Shown: piece after piece, positions 1 to 5,032 of the stretch
Layout: each line of letters starts with the position of its first letter
Numbering within the stretch: position 1 is the first letter of the stretch
Source: Candidatus Kaiserbacteria bacterium
GTDB lineage: Bacteria > Patescibacteria > Paceibacteria > UBA9973 > UBA2100
Assembly (NCBI GenBank): GCA_002401495.1
Contig: NVTG01000033.1
Location: 1-12,429, forward strand
Direction of reading: 5' to 3'
DNA: 12,429 nucleotides
Notes under the pieces: model-generated
Seen by the model: the letters and a program-made list of their open reading frames with translations, nothing else
The model's database searches: none
Told to the model about the DNA's origin: nothing
Position numbers and translations under genes: made by a program

Positions 1-591
1 ACATTCAACAGACTCAGAAAGCAAACTGTTTTCTTTCGTTTATTTAGTTCTTGAATCAATTCTTTATTTCCATAATACATTAGCAGAAAAGAAATCTTCT
101 GTTGATCTGGTTGAAGGACCTCTTACTGATCTCTAGCTAAGTTCGATACGGGGAGTAAAGTCAAATTTCTCTTTTGTTGACTATACTCTATCTTTCAATT
201 TAGACATTTTCTAAGATCTATGTTCCTACTCCACATGATATCGCTAATGTAAAGGAGACTTATTACGCGAAGTTGCTATTTTTAGCGATTTTTTACACAG
301 TGATGGAGTTGACATTACACTTGTTTCCAACTCAAGTTTCTTTTAAGACTTAGCGGCATGCTTTGCCCGCTATTTCTCGGCATCATCATAAAGCTTCATG
401 CTTCTATCGTGAGATAGGTAAGCAGTTTTATTCACTTTATTGTATTTCGGAGGAGTTTGCTTCTGATCGGAATAGATCAAGTTGATTCGAATTGGAGAAT
501 GGAATCTAACAGTAATTGAAAATTCTTACTTCTGAACAGACTAAAAGCTATCTTCATTTATACGAGAACTAACAATCTTGTCTGCTTCTAA
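1..591. other. Stretch with no intact gene
   Basis: I find no complete reading frame, tRNA, rRNA, RNase P RNA, tmRNA or SRP RNA signature here. The + strand has several short open stretches that read somewhat like protein: one from base 2 to a TAG near 134, and another from about 217 to a TAG near 349. They lie in different frames and are broken by stops. The - strand reads as stops throughout most of the stretch. A small imperfect hairpin (AGCGG/CCGCT arms) sits at about 351-370, with no T-run strong enough to call a terminator. The likeliest reading is a decayed gene or error-rich sequence; an unknown structured RNA cannot be excluded. Confidence 0.5.
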
Positions 592-861
592 CTTAACCCT
601 CTAAATAAACTCTTCTTTGTCAGCTTCTTCTTTTTACCATCTTTCATGTAATAGGGGTTTTTGTTTATTTCAGCAAGAGGTAATTCTGCAGGTCTTACGA
701 AGGCAAAATCAATGGCGCTCACTACACTAATAGGAGGAACCGTTTTCTTATCTCTTTGGGCTATCACGCAACTTGTTGGTAACACCTTAAGTGGATTGAC
801 CTCGTCTGCACTTTTAATAGTTATATCCGCATTTCTTTTATACGCTTTGTATAAAAAGTGA
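592..861 (+). pseudogene. Decayed TrbC/VirB2-like pilin gene
   Basis: The frame ending at the TGA at 859-861 encodes GFLFISARGN, a short gap, then LTKAK and a hydrophobic helix. This lines up well with the second half of the next gene, which has GFLFAMAGGN, then LTKAK, then a membrane helix. Just upstream in the same frame is a hydrophobic stretch starting LNPLNKLFF, as in the first membrane helix of these proteins, but it is cut off from GFLF by two consecutive stops (TAA TAG at 649-654). A neighbouring frame (GVFVYF) also matches the family there, so a frameshift may be involved. No signal peptide or start codon remains in frame. A shorter product could start at the TTG at 661 or the ATG at 712 (about 50 aa, two helices). 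Decay is favoured because the motif half is kept and the export half is lost. Confidence 0.45.
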
Positions 862-867
862 TATTAT
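862..867 (+). promoter_or_regulatory. -10 box, probable leaderless promoter of first pilin gene
   Basis: TATTAT is followed by six bases (ATTTAT) and then the ATG at 874. With a normal -10 to start-site distance the mRNA would begin at or within a base of the ATG. No Shine-Dalgarno sequence is present. No clear -35 box was seen. Confidence 0.45.
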
Positions 868-873
868 ATTTAT

Positions 874-1233
874 ATGAAAAAAATATTGTTCTCTATTTCT
901 ATGTTTCTTTTATCCTTTCCAGGAGTTGTTTCTGCGGCTTGTGCTAGAGGAGTAGGGAAAGGGTTTCAAAACCCATTATGCAAGGGCCTAGATACCGTAG
1001 CGGGCTTCACAGAGGCCTTCTTGAATGTAGTTACACAAATATTATTTCCAGTAGCAGTTTTGTTTATAGTGTATTCAGGATTCTTGTTTGCAATGGCGGG
1101 AGGAAACACAGATAAACTTACCAAGGCAAAAGGTAACCTGCTGTGGGTAATAATAGGTGTTGCTCTACTTCTTGGTGCGTTTGCTTTGGCTACTTTAATT
1201 AAAGGGACAATTGATCCAATTCTAGCTGTTTAA
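874..1233 (+). CDS. TrbC/VirB2-like pilin family protein (copy 1)
   Basis: A 119-aa secreted membrane protein. Residues 1-21 form a signal peptide (MKK, hydrophobic core, VSA before a likely SPase I cut). The mature part has two cysteines (C23 and C36), a first membrane helix at about 53-72, the polar hairpin motif GFLFAMAGGN with LTKAK, and a second helix at about 90-110. This two-helix plan with a GN...KAK loop is that of the TrbC/VirB2-like pilins common in Patescibacteria. In classical type IV secretion, VirB2 pilins build the extracellular pilus, but no other secretion component is present here, so the role is inferred. The start is the only one giving an intact signal peptide. The next gene begins one base after the stop (TAATATG), so the two are probably translationally coupled. 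Confidence 0.8.
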   Translation: MKKILFSISMFLLSFPGVVSAACARGVGKGFQNPLCKGLDTVAGFTEAFLNVVTQILFPVAVLFIVYSGFLFAMAGGNTDKLTKAKGNLLWVIIGVALLLGAFALATLIKGTIDPILAV

Positions 1234-1234
1234 T

Positions 1235-1552
1235 ATGAAAAAATTATTTCTCCTAACTACTATTTTTCTTTTAAGTGCTGAAGTCTCATTTGCAGCAGCA
1301 AAAACCTTTAAAGAACTCGCCTATAGTGCAGTGGACTTATTAAATCTGGCAACTACTGCCTTGTTTAGCCTTGCTCTTGCCTTTTTCTTCTGGAAAGTAG
1401 CTTCGAGCCTATTCAATTACGATGCAGACTCTTCGGAAAAGAAAAAGGAACTGAAGGATTCTATGTTATGGGGGGTCATAATTATATTCGTTATGGTAAG
1501 TATCTGGGGAATCATTCGAATACTACAGTCAACTTTGTTTGGTGGTCTTTAA
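1235..1552 (+). CDS. TrbC/VirB2-like pilin family protein (copy 2)
   Basis: A 105-aa protein with an N-terminal signal peptide (residues 1-20, ending SFA or FAA) and two membrane helices (about 36-56 and 78-97) joined by a highly charged loop rich in Lys, Glu and Asp. It lacks the GN...KAK loop of copy 1 and instead belongs with copies 3 and 4, which share FFW in the first helix and IFVMVSIWGIIRILQ or a relative in the second. It starts one base after the stop of copy 1 with no Shine-Dalgarno sequence, suggesting reinitiation. Its second helix is encoded by 44 nt identical to copy 3 (1484-1527). Assembly into a pilus or other envelope structure is inferred from family resemblance only. Confidence 0.75.
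   Translation: MKKLFLLTTIFLLSAEVSFAAAKTFKELAYSAVDLLNLATTALFSLALAFFFWKVASSLFNYDADSSEKKKELKDSMLWGVIIIFVMVSIWGIIRILQSTLFGGL
1484..1527 (+). repeat. 44-nt exact repeat, copy in pilin 2
   Basis: Identical over 44 bases to 1889-1932 and in the same reading frame, coding IFVMVSIWGIIRILQ. The flanking bases differ at both ends (T/G on the left, G/A on the right). Confidence 0.95.
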
Positions 1553-1589
1553 CGATATCCACAAAATATATTAAACTCACTAGTAACGG

Positions 1590-1598
1590 TGCTACCAT
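1590..1598 (+). promoter_or_regulatory. Extended -10 element in pilin intergenic gap
   Basis: TGCTACCAT reads as TG-n-TACCAT, an extended -10. The surrounding 11-mer GGTGCTACCAT (1588-1598) recurs exactly at 10921-10931 in front of the fifth pilin gene. It would give copy 3 a leader of about 40 nt, as an alternative to the box at 1634-1639. Confidence 0.35.
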
Positions 1599-1633
1599 AT
1601 AGGTAAGTACATTCAAACGTATTTTATTAGTTT

Positions 1634-1639
1634 TATTAA
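1634..1639 (+). promoter_or_regulatory. -10 box, possible leaderless start for pilin 3
   Basis: TATTAA, then six bases, then the ATG at 1646. This is the same spacing seen at 874, 4983(-), 5033 and 10938. The match to TATAAT is moderate in an AT-rich gap, so chance is possible. Confidence 0.35.
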
Positions 1640-1645
1640 CATACA

Positions 1646-1990
1646 ATGCAAAAAATAAACGCACTTATATTAACTGGAGTAGCCGTAATGGTTCCAACAA
1701 CAGCATCGGCCGTTACTCTTGGAAATACAATAAACACATTTAGTGGAATCATTAACGGAATCATTCCAATAATTTTAGCTTTAGCTGTTTTATATTTCTT
1801 CTGGGGATTGGCTAACTACATATTAAAGTCTGACGATTCAGAAGGAAGAAGTAAGGCAATAAACACAATGTTTATGGGAATCATAGCGATATTCGTTATG
1901 GTAAGTATCTGGGGAATCATTCGAATACTACAAGAGACATTTGAGGTAACAGGATCATCTCCAATTATACCTAAGGAAATAAGGAGATAG
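1646..1990 (+). CDS. TrbC/VirB2-like pilin family protein (copy 3)
   Basis: A 114-aa protein with a signal peptide (residues 1-22, ending TASA), a first membrane helix at about 36-60, a polar loop with SDDSEGRSKA, and a second helix at about 75-95 containing IFVMVSIWGIIRILQ. A short hydrophilic tail rich in Pro and Ile ends in two arginines. It is closest to copy 2, with which it shares 44 identical bases, although the rest of the two genes has diverged. It sits 93 nt after copy 2, the one sizeable gap in the cluster, and that gap holds promoter-like elements. The end of the gene doubles as the Shine-Dalgarno sequence of copy 4 (AAGGAG at 1981-1986). Function is inferred as an exported pilin-like subunit. 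Confidence 0.75.
   Translation: MQKINALILTGVAVMVPTTASAVTLGNTINTFSGIINGIIPIILALAVLYFFWGLANYILKSDDSEGRSKAINTMFMGIIAIFVMVSIWGIIRILQETFEVTGSSPIIPKEIRR
1889..1932 (+). repeat. 44-nt exact repeat, copy in pilin 3
   Basis: Partner of the copy at 1484-1527. The third positions are identical too, which purifying selection on protein alone would not keep. Confidence 0.95.
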
Positions 1991-1992
1991 TC

Positions 1993-2226
1993 ATGGAGGT
2001 AATGGACGCAATTGTTGATTCAATAATTAATCCTCTAATATTAGTTATATTCGCGGCGGGAGTTTTTATGTTCACATGGGGTCTCGTGATCTTTATGATG
2101 AACATGAACAGTCCGGATAAAAGATCCGAAGGGGTTCAGCATATGATATACGGAGTATTAGGGATATTCATTATGGCGTCCGTCTTTGGAATACTGGGTA
2201 TTATAAAAAGTACGTTTGGAATCTAA
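1993..2226 (+). CDS. Pilin-like two-helix membrane protein without signal peptide (copy 4)
   Basis: A 77-aa protein with two hydrophobic segments (about 8-33 and 50-72) around a charged loop (SPDKRSEGVQHM). The second segment, IFIMASVFGILGIIKSTFG, is a diverged form of the helix in copies 2 and 3, so it is a paralogue. Unlike its neighbours it has no signal peptide and begins almost at the first membrane helix, so it may insert by a different route. It has the cluster's only clear Shine-Dalgarno sequence (AAGGAG, 6 nt before the ATG), lying inside the end of copy 3, as expected for an internal operon gene. A strong terminator follows at once. A fixed membrane partner for the exported subunits is possible but unproven. 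Confidence 0.7.
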   Translation: MEVMDAIVDSIINPLILVIFAAGVFMFTWGLVIFMMNMNSPDKRSEGVQHMIYGVLGIFIMASVFGILGIIKSTFGI

Positions 2227-2261
2227 AAGTAAAAACGCACCGGTAAGGTGCGTTTTTACTT
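2227..2261. terminator. Bidirectional rho-independent terminator
   Basis: A 15-bp perfect hairpin with a GGTAA loop (arms 2227-2241 and 2247-2261). The core is CGCACC/GGTGCG, flanked by A5 and T5, so it works for the + pilin operon and for the - strand tRNAs that converge on it. Confidence 0.92.
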
Positions 2262-2266
2262 GTCTG

Positions 2267-2348
2267 TGCTGGAGAGAGGACTTGAACCTCCACGCCCGAA
2301 GGCATCAGTTCCTAAGACTGACGTGTATACCAATTTCACCACTCCAGC
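2267..2348 (-). tRNA. tRNA-Leu(UAG)
   Basis: The acceptor GCTGGAG pairs with CTCCAGC; the anticodon stem TCAGT/ACTGA carries loop CTTAGGA with anticodon TAG. It has a long class II variable arm and a normal TTCAAGT T-loop, with discriminator A73 as expected for leucine. CCA is not encoded. It is the last gene before the terminator. Confidence 0.95.
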
Positions 2349-2374
2349 AATTACGTTATCTTATCATAAACGTG

Positions 2375-2447
2375 TCCGCCCACTAGGATTTGAACCTAGG
2401 ACCCACCGCTTAAGAGGCGGTTGCTCTACCAACTGAGCTATAGGCGG
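2375..2447 (-). tRNA. tRNA-Lys(CUU)
   Basis: The acceptor CCGCCTA pairs with TGGGCGG (one G-U pair). The anticodon stem ACCGC/GCGGT carries loop CTCTTAA with anticodon CTT. The D-loop contains GG and the T-loop is TTCAAAT. Discriminator A73; CCA not encoded. Confidence 0.95.
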
Positions 2448-2455
2448 TGAGGGTT

Positions 2456-2483
2456 ATACTACTGCATTTCTATTTTTTTTCAA
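2456..2483 (-). promoter_or_regulatory. Possible promoter for tRNA-Lys and tRNA-Leu(UAG)
   Basis: On the - strand TTGAAA (2478-2483), a 16-nt spacer and TAGTAT (2456-2461) lie just upstream of the mature 5' end of tRNA-Lys at 2447. This could add transcripts to read-through from infB-rbfA. Confidence 0.4.
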
Positions 2484-2485
2484 TG

Positions 2486-2570
2486 TGCCGAGGGCGGGAT
2501 TCGAACCCGCGCGGCCTTTACGGCCAAGGGATTTTAAGTCCCTCGTGTCTACCAACTCCACCACCTCGGC
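2486..2570 (-). tRNA. tRNA-Leu(UAA)
   Basis: The acceptor GCCGAGG pairs with CCTCGGC; the anticodon stem AGGGA/TCCCT carries loop CTTAAAA with anticodon TAA. It has a long variable arm with a stem built on GGCC, T-loop TTCGAAT and discriminator A73. A36-A37-A38 is the usual MiaA recognition run. CCA is not encoded. One base separates it from tRNA-Cys. Confidence 0.95.
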
Positions 2571-2571
2571 A

Positions 2572-2646
2572 TGGAGGCTCGGGCGGGAATCGCACCCGCG
2601 CATGGAGGTTTTGCAAACCCCAGCGTTTCTACTTCGCCACCGAGCC
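2572..2646 (-). tRNA. tRNA-Cys(GCA) with an altered elbow
   Basis: The acceptor GGCTCGG pairs with CCGAGCC, followed by U73 (a cysteinyl-tRNA synthetase identity base) and an encoded CCA, the only tRNA here to encode it. The anticodon stem GGGGT/ACCTC carries loop TTGCAAA with anticodon GCA. Two normally near-invariant sites differ. The T-loop is TGCGATT, giving G at position 55 in place of U, and the D-loop AAGTAGAAA aligns to the usual AAGTGGTAA with A at position 18 in place of G. These two bases normally pair to hold the elbow. The gene starts 6 nt after the rbfA stop, so it is almost certainly processed from the same transcript. Confidence 0.92.
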
Positions 2647-2652
2647 AGGCAC

Positions 2653-2973
2653 TTATATTAGCAACGTGTCCAAGTGTTGTCTATTTTTTTCACCGTAATC
2701 TATTTCGAATTCAAAGTACGGAAGTCTTCGTAAGTGCGTATGCTTCTTTACGTAAGACCGAAATTCGTTTCTTTTTCTTTTTGCAAAGTCCAATGCACCA
2801 TCTTGGTATGAATCAGGTAGCACCGTGAAGTAGATTGTGGCCCTTGAAAGGTCAGGAGAAATATTAGCTCTAGTAACAGTTATTAGTGACTCCCTGTTAG
2901 ATTCTCTGCCAAGAAAGTCCGCCGCAAGATGTGCGATTTGTTCTGAAATTTTTTGCTGTCTTTGTCCCTGCAT
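2653..2973 (-). CDS. rbfA: Ribosome-binding factor A
   Basis: A 106-aa RbfA, which binds the 30S subunit during late 16S rRNA maturation. The N-terminal helix (QQKISEQIAHLAADFL), the strand pair with SRATIYFTVLPD in the middle, and the C-terminal strand LPYFEFEIDYG match the small KH-like RbfA fold, and the length is typical of short family members. The ATG lies one base after the infB stop (TAATATG), with no Shine-Dalgarno sequence, so translation is probably coupled. infB followed by rbfA is a widely conserved order. The usual neighbours nusA and truB are absent here, and a tRNA cluster follows. Confidence 0.9.
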   Translation of the reverse strand: MQGQRQQKISEQIAHLAADFLGRESNRESLITVTRANISPDLSRATIYFTVLPDSYQDGALDFAKRKRNEFRSYVKKHTHLRRLPYFEFEIDYGEKNRQHLDTLLI

Positions 2974-2974
2974 A

Positions 2975-4465
2975 TTATTTTATTACCAATTCGTACGCTT
3001 CAATTGAATCTCCAACTTCTATTTGAATATCACTTTGGATTTGTGCGCCAAATTCTGCGCCTTCTTCAATTGAATCAGTTGCCTGCTTTCCGCTTTGTAG
3101 TCCTAGAATAGATCCAGCTCCAATTATTTCGTTTCCGCGTTTAATTCGAACTTTAGATCCTTTTTTAACTACTCCAGACTTCACCTTACCACCCACAACG
3201 TATTTGTTCTTCATTGCAGAGAAGTACATAAGTATTTTAGCAACACCTGTGTCTTCTTCCATTTCACGCTTTGGAGTTCTTTCTTTTATAACCTCAGAGA
3301 GCCACTCACTTAATTTGTAAATGATATTAAAGGAGTGCACCTCCTTTTCATTTTGTAGAAGAACGTCTTTTGCTGCCGGATCTATATCAACGTTGAACGC
3401 AATCACTAGAGAATCGTTTGAGGAGGCAAGTGAAGTTTGAACGTCACCTTCTGAGAGGTTTCCGACTCCTTCAACCATTGTGCTTATCAGTATTCGTTCA
3501 TTTCCTAGCTTTTCTATCTCGTGTGCTATTGCCTCAAGTGTTCCTGTTGCGTCTGCTTTTATTACAAGAGGTATCAAAACACGCTCATCATGTTCATCAA
3601 GTGATACAACTGCATTTCTTGAAGAAACATTAGAACGAGCAAGCTCTGCATCTTTTTTACGTTCGTATGATCTAAAGGTACTTCCCACACTTGGAAGAGA
3701 ATCAAATCCAATTATCTGAACAGGACTTGAAAAAGAGGCTTCTTTAATAGTATTACCTTCAAAGTCTTCAAAGATACGAACGGGGGCCATGGCATTTTCT
3801 GCAATGATAAACTCTCCAGAAGAAAGTGTTCCATTTTTAATGATTAGAGTGGCTGCAACTCCTTTTTTAGAATCTCTGTTTGCCTCAATTACTACTCCTT
3901 CAGCAGGCAAAGATGCATCTCCTTTTAGTTCTTCTAGTTCTGCAACTAGTAGGAGTGTATCTAGAAGTTCATCAACTCCGTCTCCAGTTTTCGCTGAAAT
4001 CTCGTTGAAGGGAATATCTCCACCCATACCTTCTATGTATACCTCGTTTTCAATTAAACTAGATTTTGTCTTATTTATATCGGCATTTGGCTTGTCGATC
4101 TTGTTTATCGCAACTACATAAGGAGTACCTGCTTTTTTAATAGCGTTCAGTGCGTCTAATGTCTGAGGCTTAACACCTTCTTCGGCTGATACTATCAAAA
4201 TAGCGATGTCAGCAACGCTTGCTCCTCTTGCGCGGATTTTGGCAAAGGCTTCGTGTCCTGGAGTATCTAGGAAGGTAATTCTCTTAATCTCTCCTTCGTG
4301 TTCGTGTTCAACTTCATACGCCGATACATGTTGTGTTATCCCACCAGCCTCAGAGTCAACTACGTTAGTTTTTCGTATGTAGTCCAAAAGAGCAGACTTA
4401 CCGTGGTCTACGTGTCCCATAATGGCAATAACGGGTGGTCGAATTGTTGAATTTTCTGTACTCAT
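2975..4465 (-). CDS. infB: Translation initiation factor IF-2 (short form)
   Basis: A 496-aa GTPase that brings fMet-tRNA to the 30S P site and promotes subunit joining. G motifs are clear: G1 GHVDHGKS (17-24), G2 GGITQHV (41-47), G3 DTPGHE (67-72), G4 NKID (121-124) and G5 SAK near 155. Domains II, III and C1 follow, and the C2 domain occupies roughly the last 90 residues. The long N-terminal region of E. coli IF-2 is absent; only about 10 residues precede the [10 protein letters not shown] start of the G domain. In C2, several positions linked to fMet-tRNA binding in Bacillus IF-2 are changed (see findings). I start at the ATG at 4465; a TTG at 4483 in frame would add six residues with no better ribosome-binding site. 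It lies 53 nt downstream of the DUF4446 gene. Confidence 0.93.
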   Translation of the reverse strand: MSTENSTIRPPVIAIMGHVDHGKSALLDYIRKTNVVDSEAGGITQHVSAYEVEHEHEGEIKRITFLDTPGHEAFAKIRARGASVADIAILIVSAEEGVKPQTLDALNAIKKAGTPYVVAINKIDKPNADINKTKSSLIENEVYIEGMGGDIPFNEISAKTGDGVDELLDTLLLVAELEELKGDASLPAEGVVIEANRDSKKGVAATLIIKNGTLSSGEFIIAENAMAPVRIFEDFEGNTIKEASFSSPVQIIGFDSLPSVGSTFRSYERKKDAELARSNVSSRNAVVSLDEHDERVLIPLVIKADATGTLEAIAHEIEKLGNERILISTMVEGVGNLSEGDVQTSLASSNDSLVIAFNVDIDPAAKDVLLQNEKEVHSFNIIYKLSEWLSEVIKERTPKREMEEDTGVAKILMYFSAMKNKYVVGGKVKSGVVKKGSKVRIKRGNEIIGAGSILGLQSGKQATDSIEEGAEFGAQIQSDIQIEVGDSIEAYELVIK

Positions 4466-4470
4466 ATTAA

Positions 4471-4491
4471 AAGTAAGCGCCAAGTAGCGCC
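4471..4491. repeat. Short tandem repeat before infB
   Basis: AAGTAAGCGCC is followed at once by AAGTAGCGCC, two near-identical units just upstream of the infB ATG. The GCGC cores could also form a small hairpin. A regulatory role is only a guess. Confidence 0.4.
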
Positions 4492-4518
4492 CTTGTAACT
4501 GTCTTACGACTTAGTTGG

Positions 4519-4983
4519 TCAAGTATGCAACGAATTGCTTGCTTTTTCAAGTGCTTGCGTCTCTTCTTGGGAAAGTTCCTTTTCGCTTTTGAAATTCACT
4601 ATATCCTTGCTGAATATACTTACACTGTTATGAGCGTGAAGTGTTGATATAACAACACCATTTCCGTCTTCAGAAAGGAAAGCTACGGCAAAAGAAGGCT
4701 TGCTTGTTCCACTTCCAGCAAAAGGGTTAAAGCGTACGAGCCCTATACTACTGGTGCTTTTAGCAATTCTCTTATCAAGATTATGAATCTCACCCTTTAT
4801 TGATTGCTTAAAGTCATTTAAGTCTTGATAGTCACGAGCAATTGAAGCCATAAAACCTTCCATGTTTTTCCCGTTGGATCCACGCATTAGTCTTCGCAGT
4901 CGCCACTCAAGCACTATATTCCAAAGAAGTAATATGGCTAAAACACCACCGGATACTACAGTTAGTTGAAATAATGTTAACAT
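4519..4983 (-). CDS. DUF4446 family membrane-anchored protein
   Basis: A 154-aa protein with one N-terminal membrane helix (about 7-26), a basic stretch just after it (RLRRLMR), a probable helical linker (about 40-75), and a conserved C-terminal part with GLVRFNPF (81-88), FAVAFLSEDGNGVVIST and a final acidic helix. The VRFNPF block followed by the alternating FAVAFL and GNGVV strands is what I recognise as DUF4446. The biochemical role of this family is unknown. It sits at the head of the - strand block leading into infB. The ATG is six bases after a TACAAT box, pointing to a leaderless mRNA. Confidence 0.75.
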   Translation of the reverse strand: MLTLFQLTVVSGGVLAILLLWNIVLEWRLRRLMRGSNGKNMEGFMASIARDYQDLNDFKQSIKGEIHNLDKRIAKSTSSIGLVRFNPFAGSGTSKPSFAVAFLSEDGNGVVISTLHAHNSVSIFSKDIVNFKSEKELSQEETQALEKASNSLHT

Positions 4984-4989
4984 TTGCCG

Positions 4990-4995
4990 ATTGTA
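4990..4995 (-). promoter_or_regulatory. -10 box of the DUF4446 gene
   Basis: On the - strand TACAAT, six bases (CGGCAA), then ATG. This is the mirror image of the arrangement on the other side of the same 49-nt intergenic gap. No convincing -35 box. Confidence 0.55.
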
Positions 4996-4998
4996 ACA

Positions 4999-5026
4999 TG
5001 GACATATCCAAAACTATAACTACAAT
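4999..5026 (+). promoter_or_regulatory. Promoter of the cysteine desulfurase gene
   Basis: TGGACA (4999-5004), a 16-nt spacer and TACAAT (5021-5026), then six bases and the ATG at 5033. The mRNA should start at or next to the ATG. No Shine-Dalgarno sequence. Confidence 0.6.
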
Positions 5027-5032
5027 ACTGAC

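Noticed and set aside
351..370. Hairpin AGCGG/CCGCT as a terminator
   Set aside because: The stem is short, has a bulge and is followed by ATTTCTC, not a run of T; no gene ends just before it.
588..785. Reading frame on the - strand with a Lys-rich end (YYMKDGKKKK)
   Set aside because: It runs antisense to the clear pilin motif half (GFLF...LTKAK), has no family match and no ribosome-binding site. Its Lys run is the complement of T-rich sequence for a hydrophobic helix.
2248..2828. Several + strand reading frames of 60-85 codons
   Set aside because: They run antisense to the tRNA genes and rbfA, and their apparent motifs (such as GLEPPRP or RDSNPRG) are the usual false translations of tRNA T-arms.
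4466..4483. Upstream TTG start for infB
   Set aside because: It adds only six residues and has no better ribosome-binding site; the ATG at 4465 gives a normal start just before the G domain.
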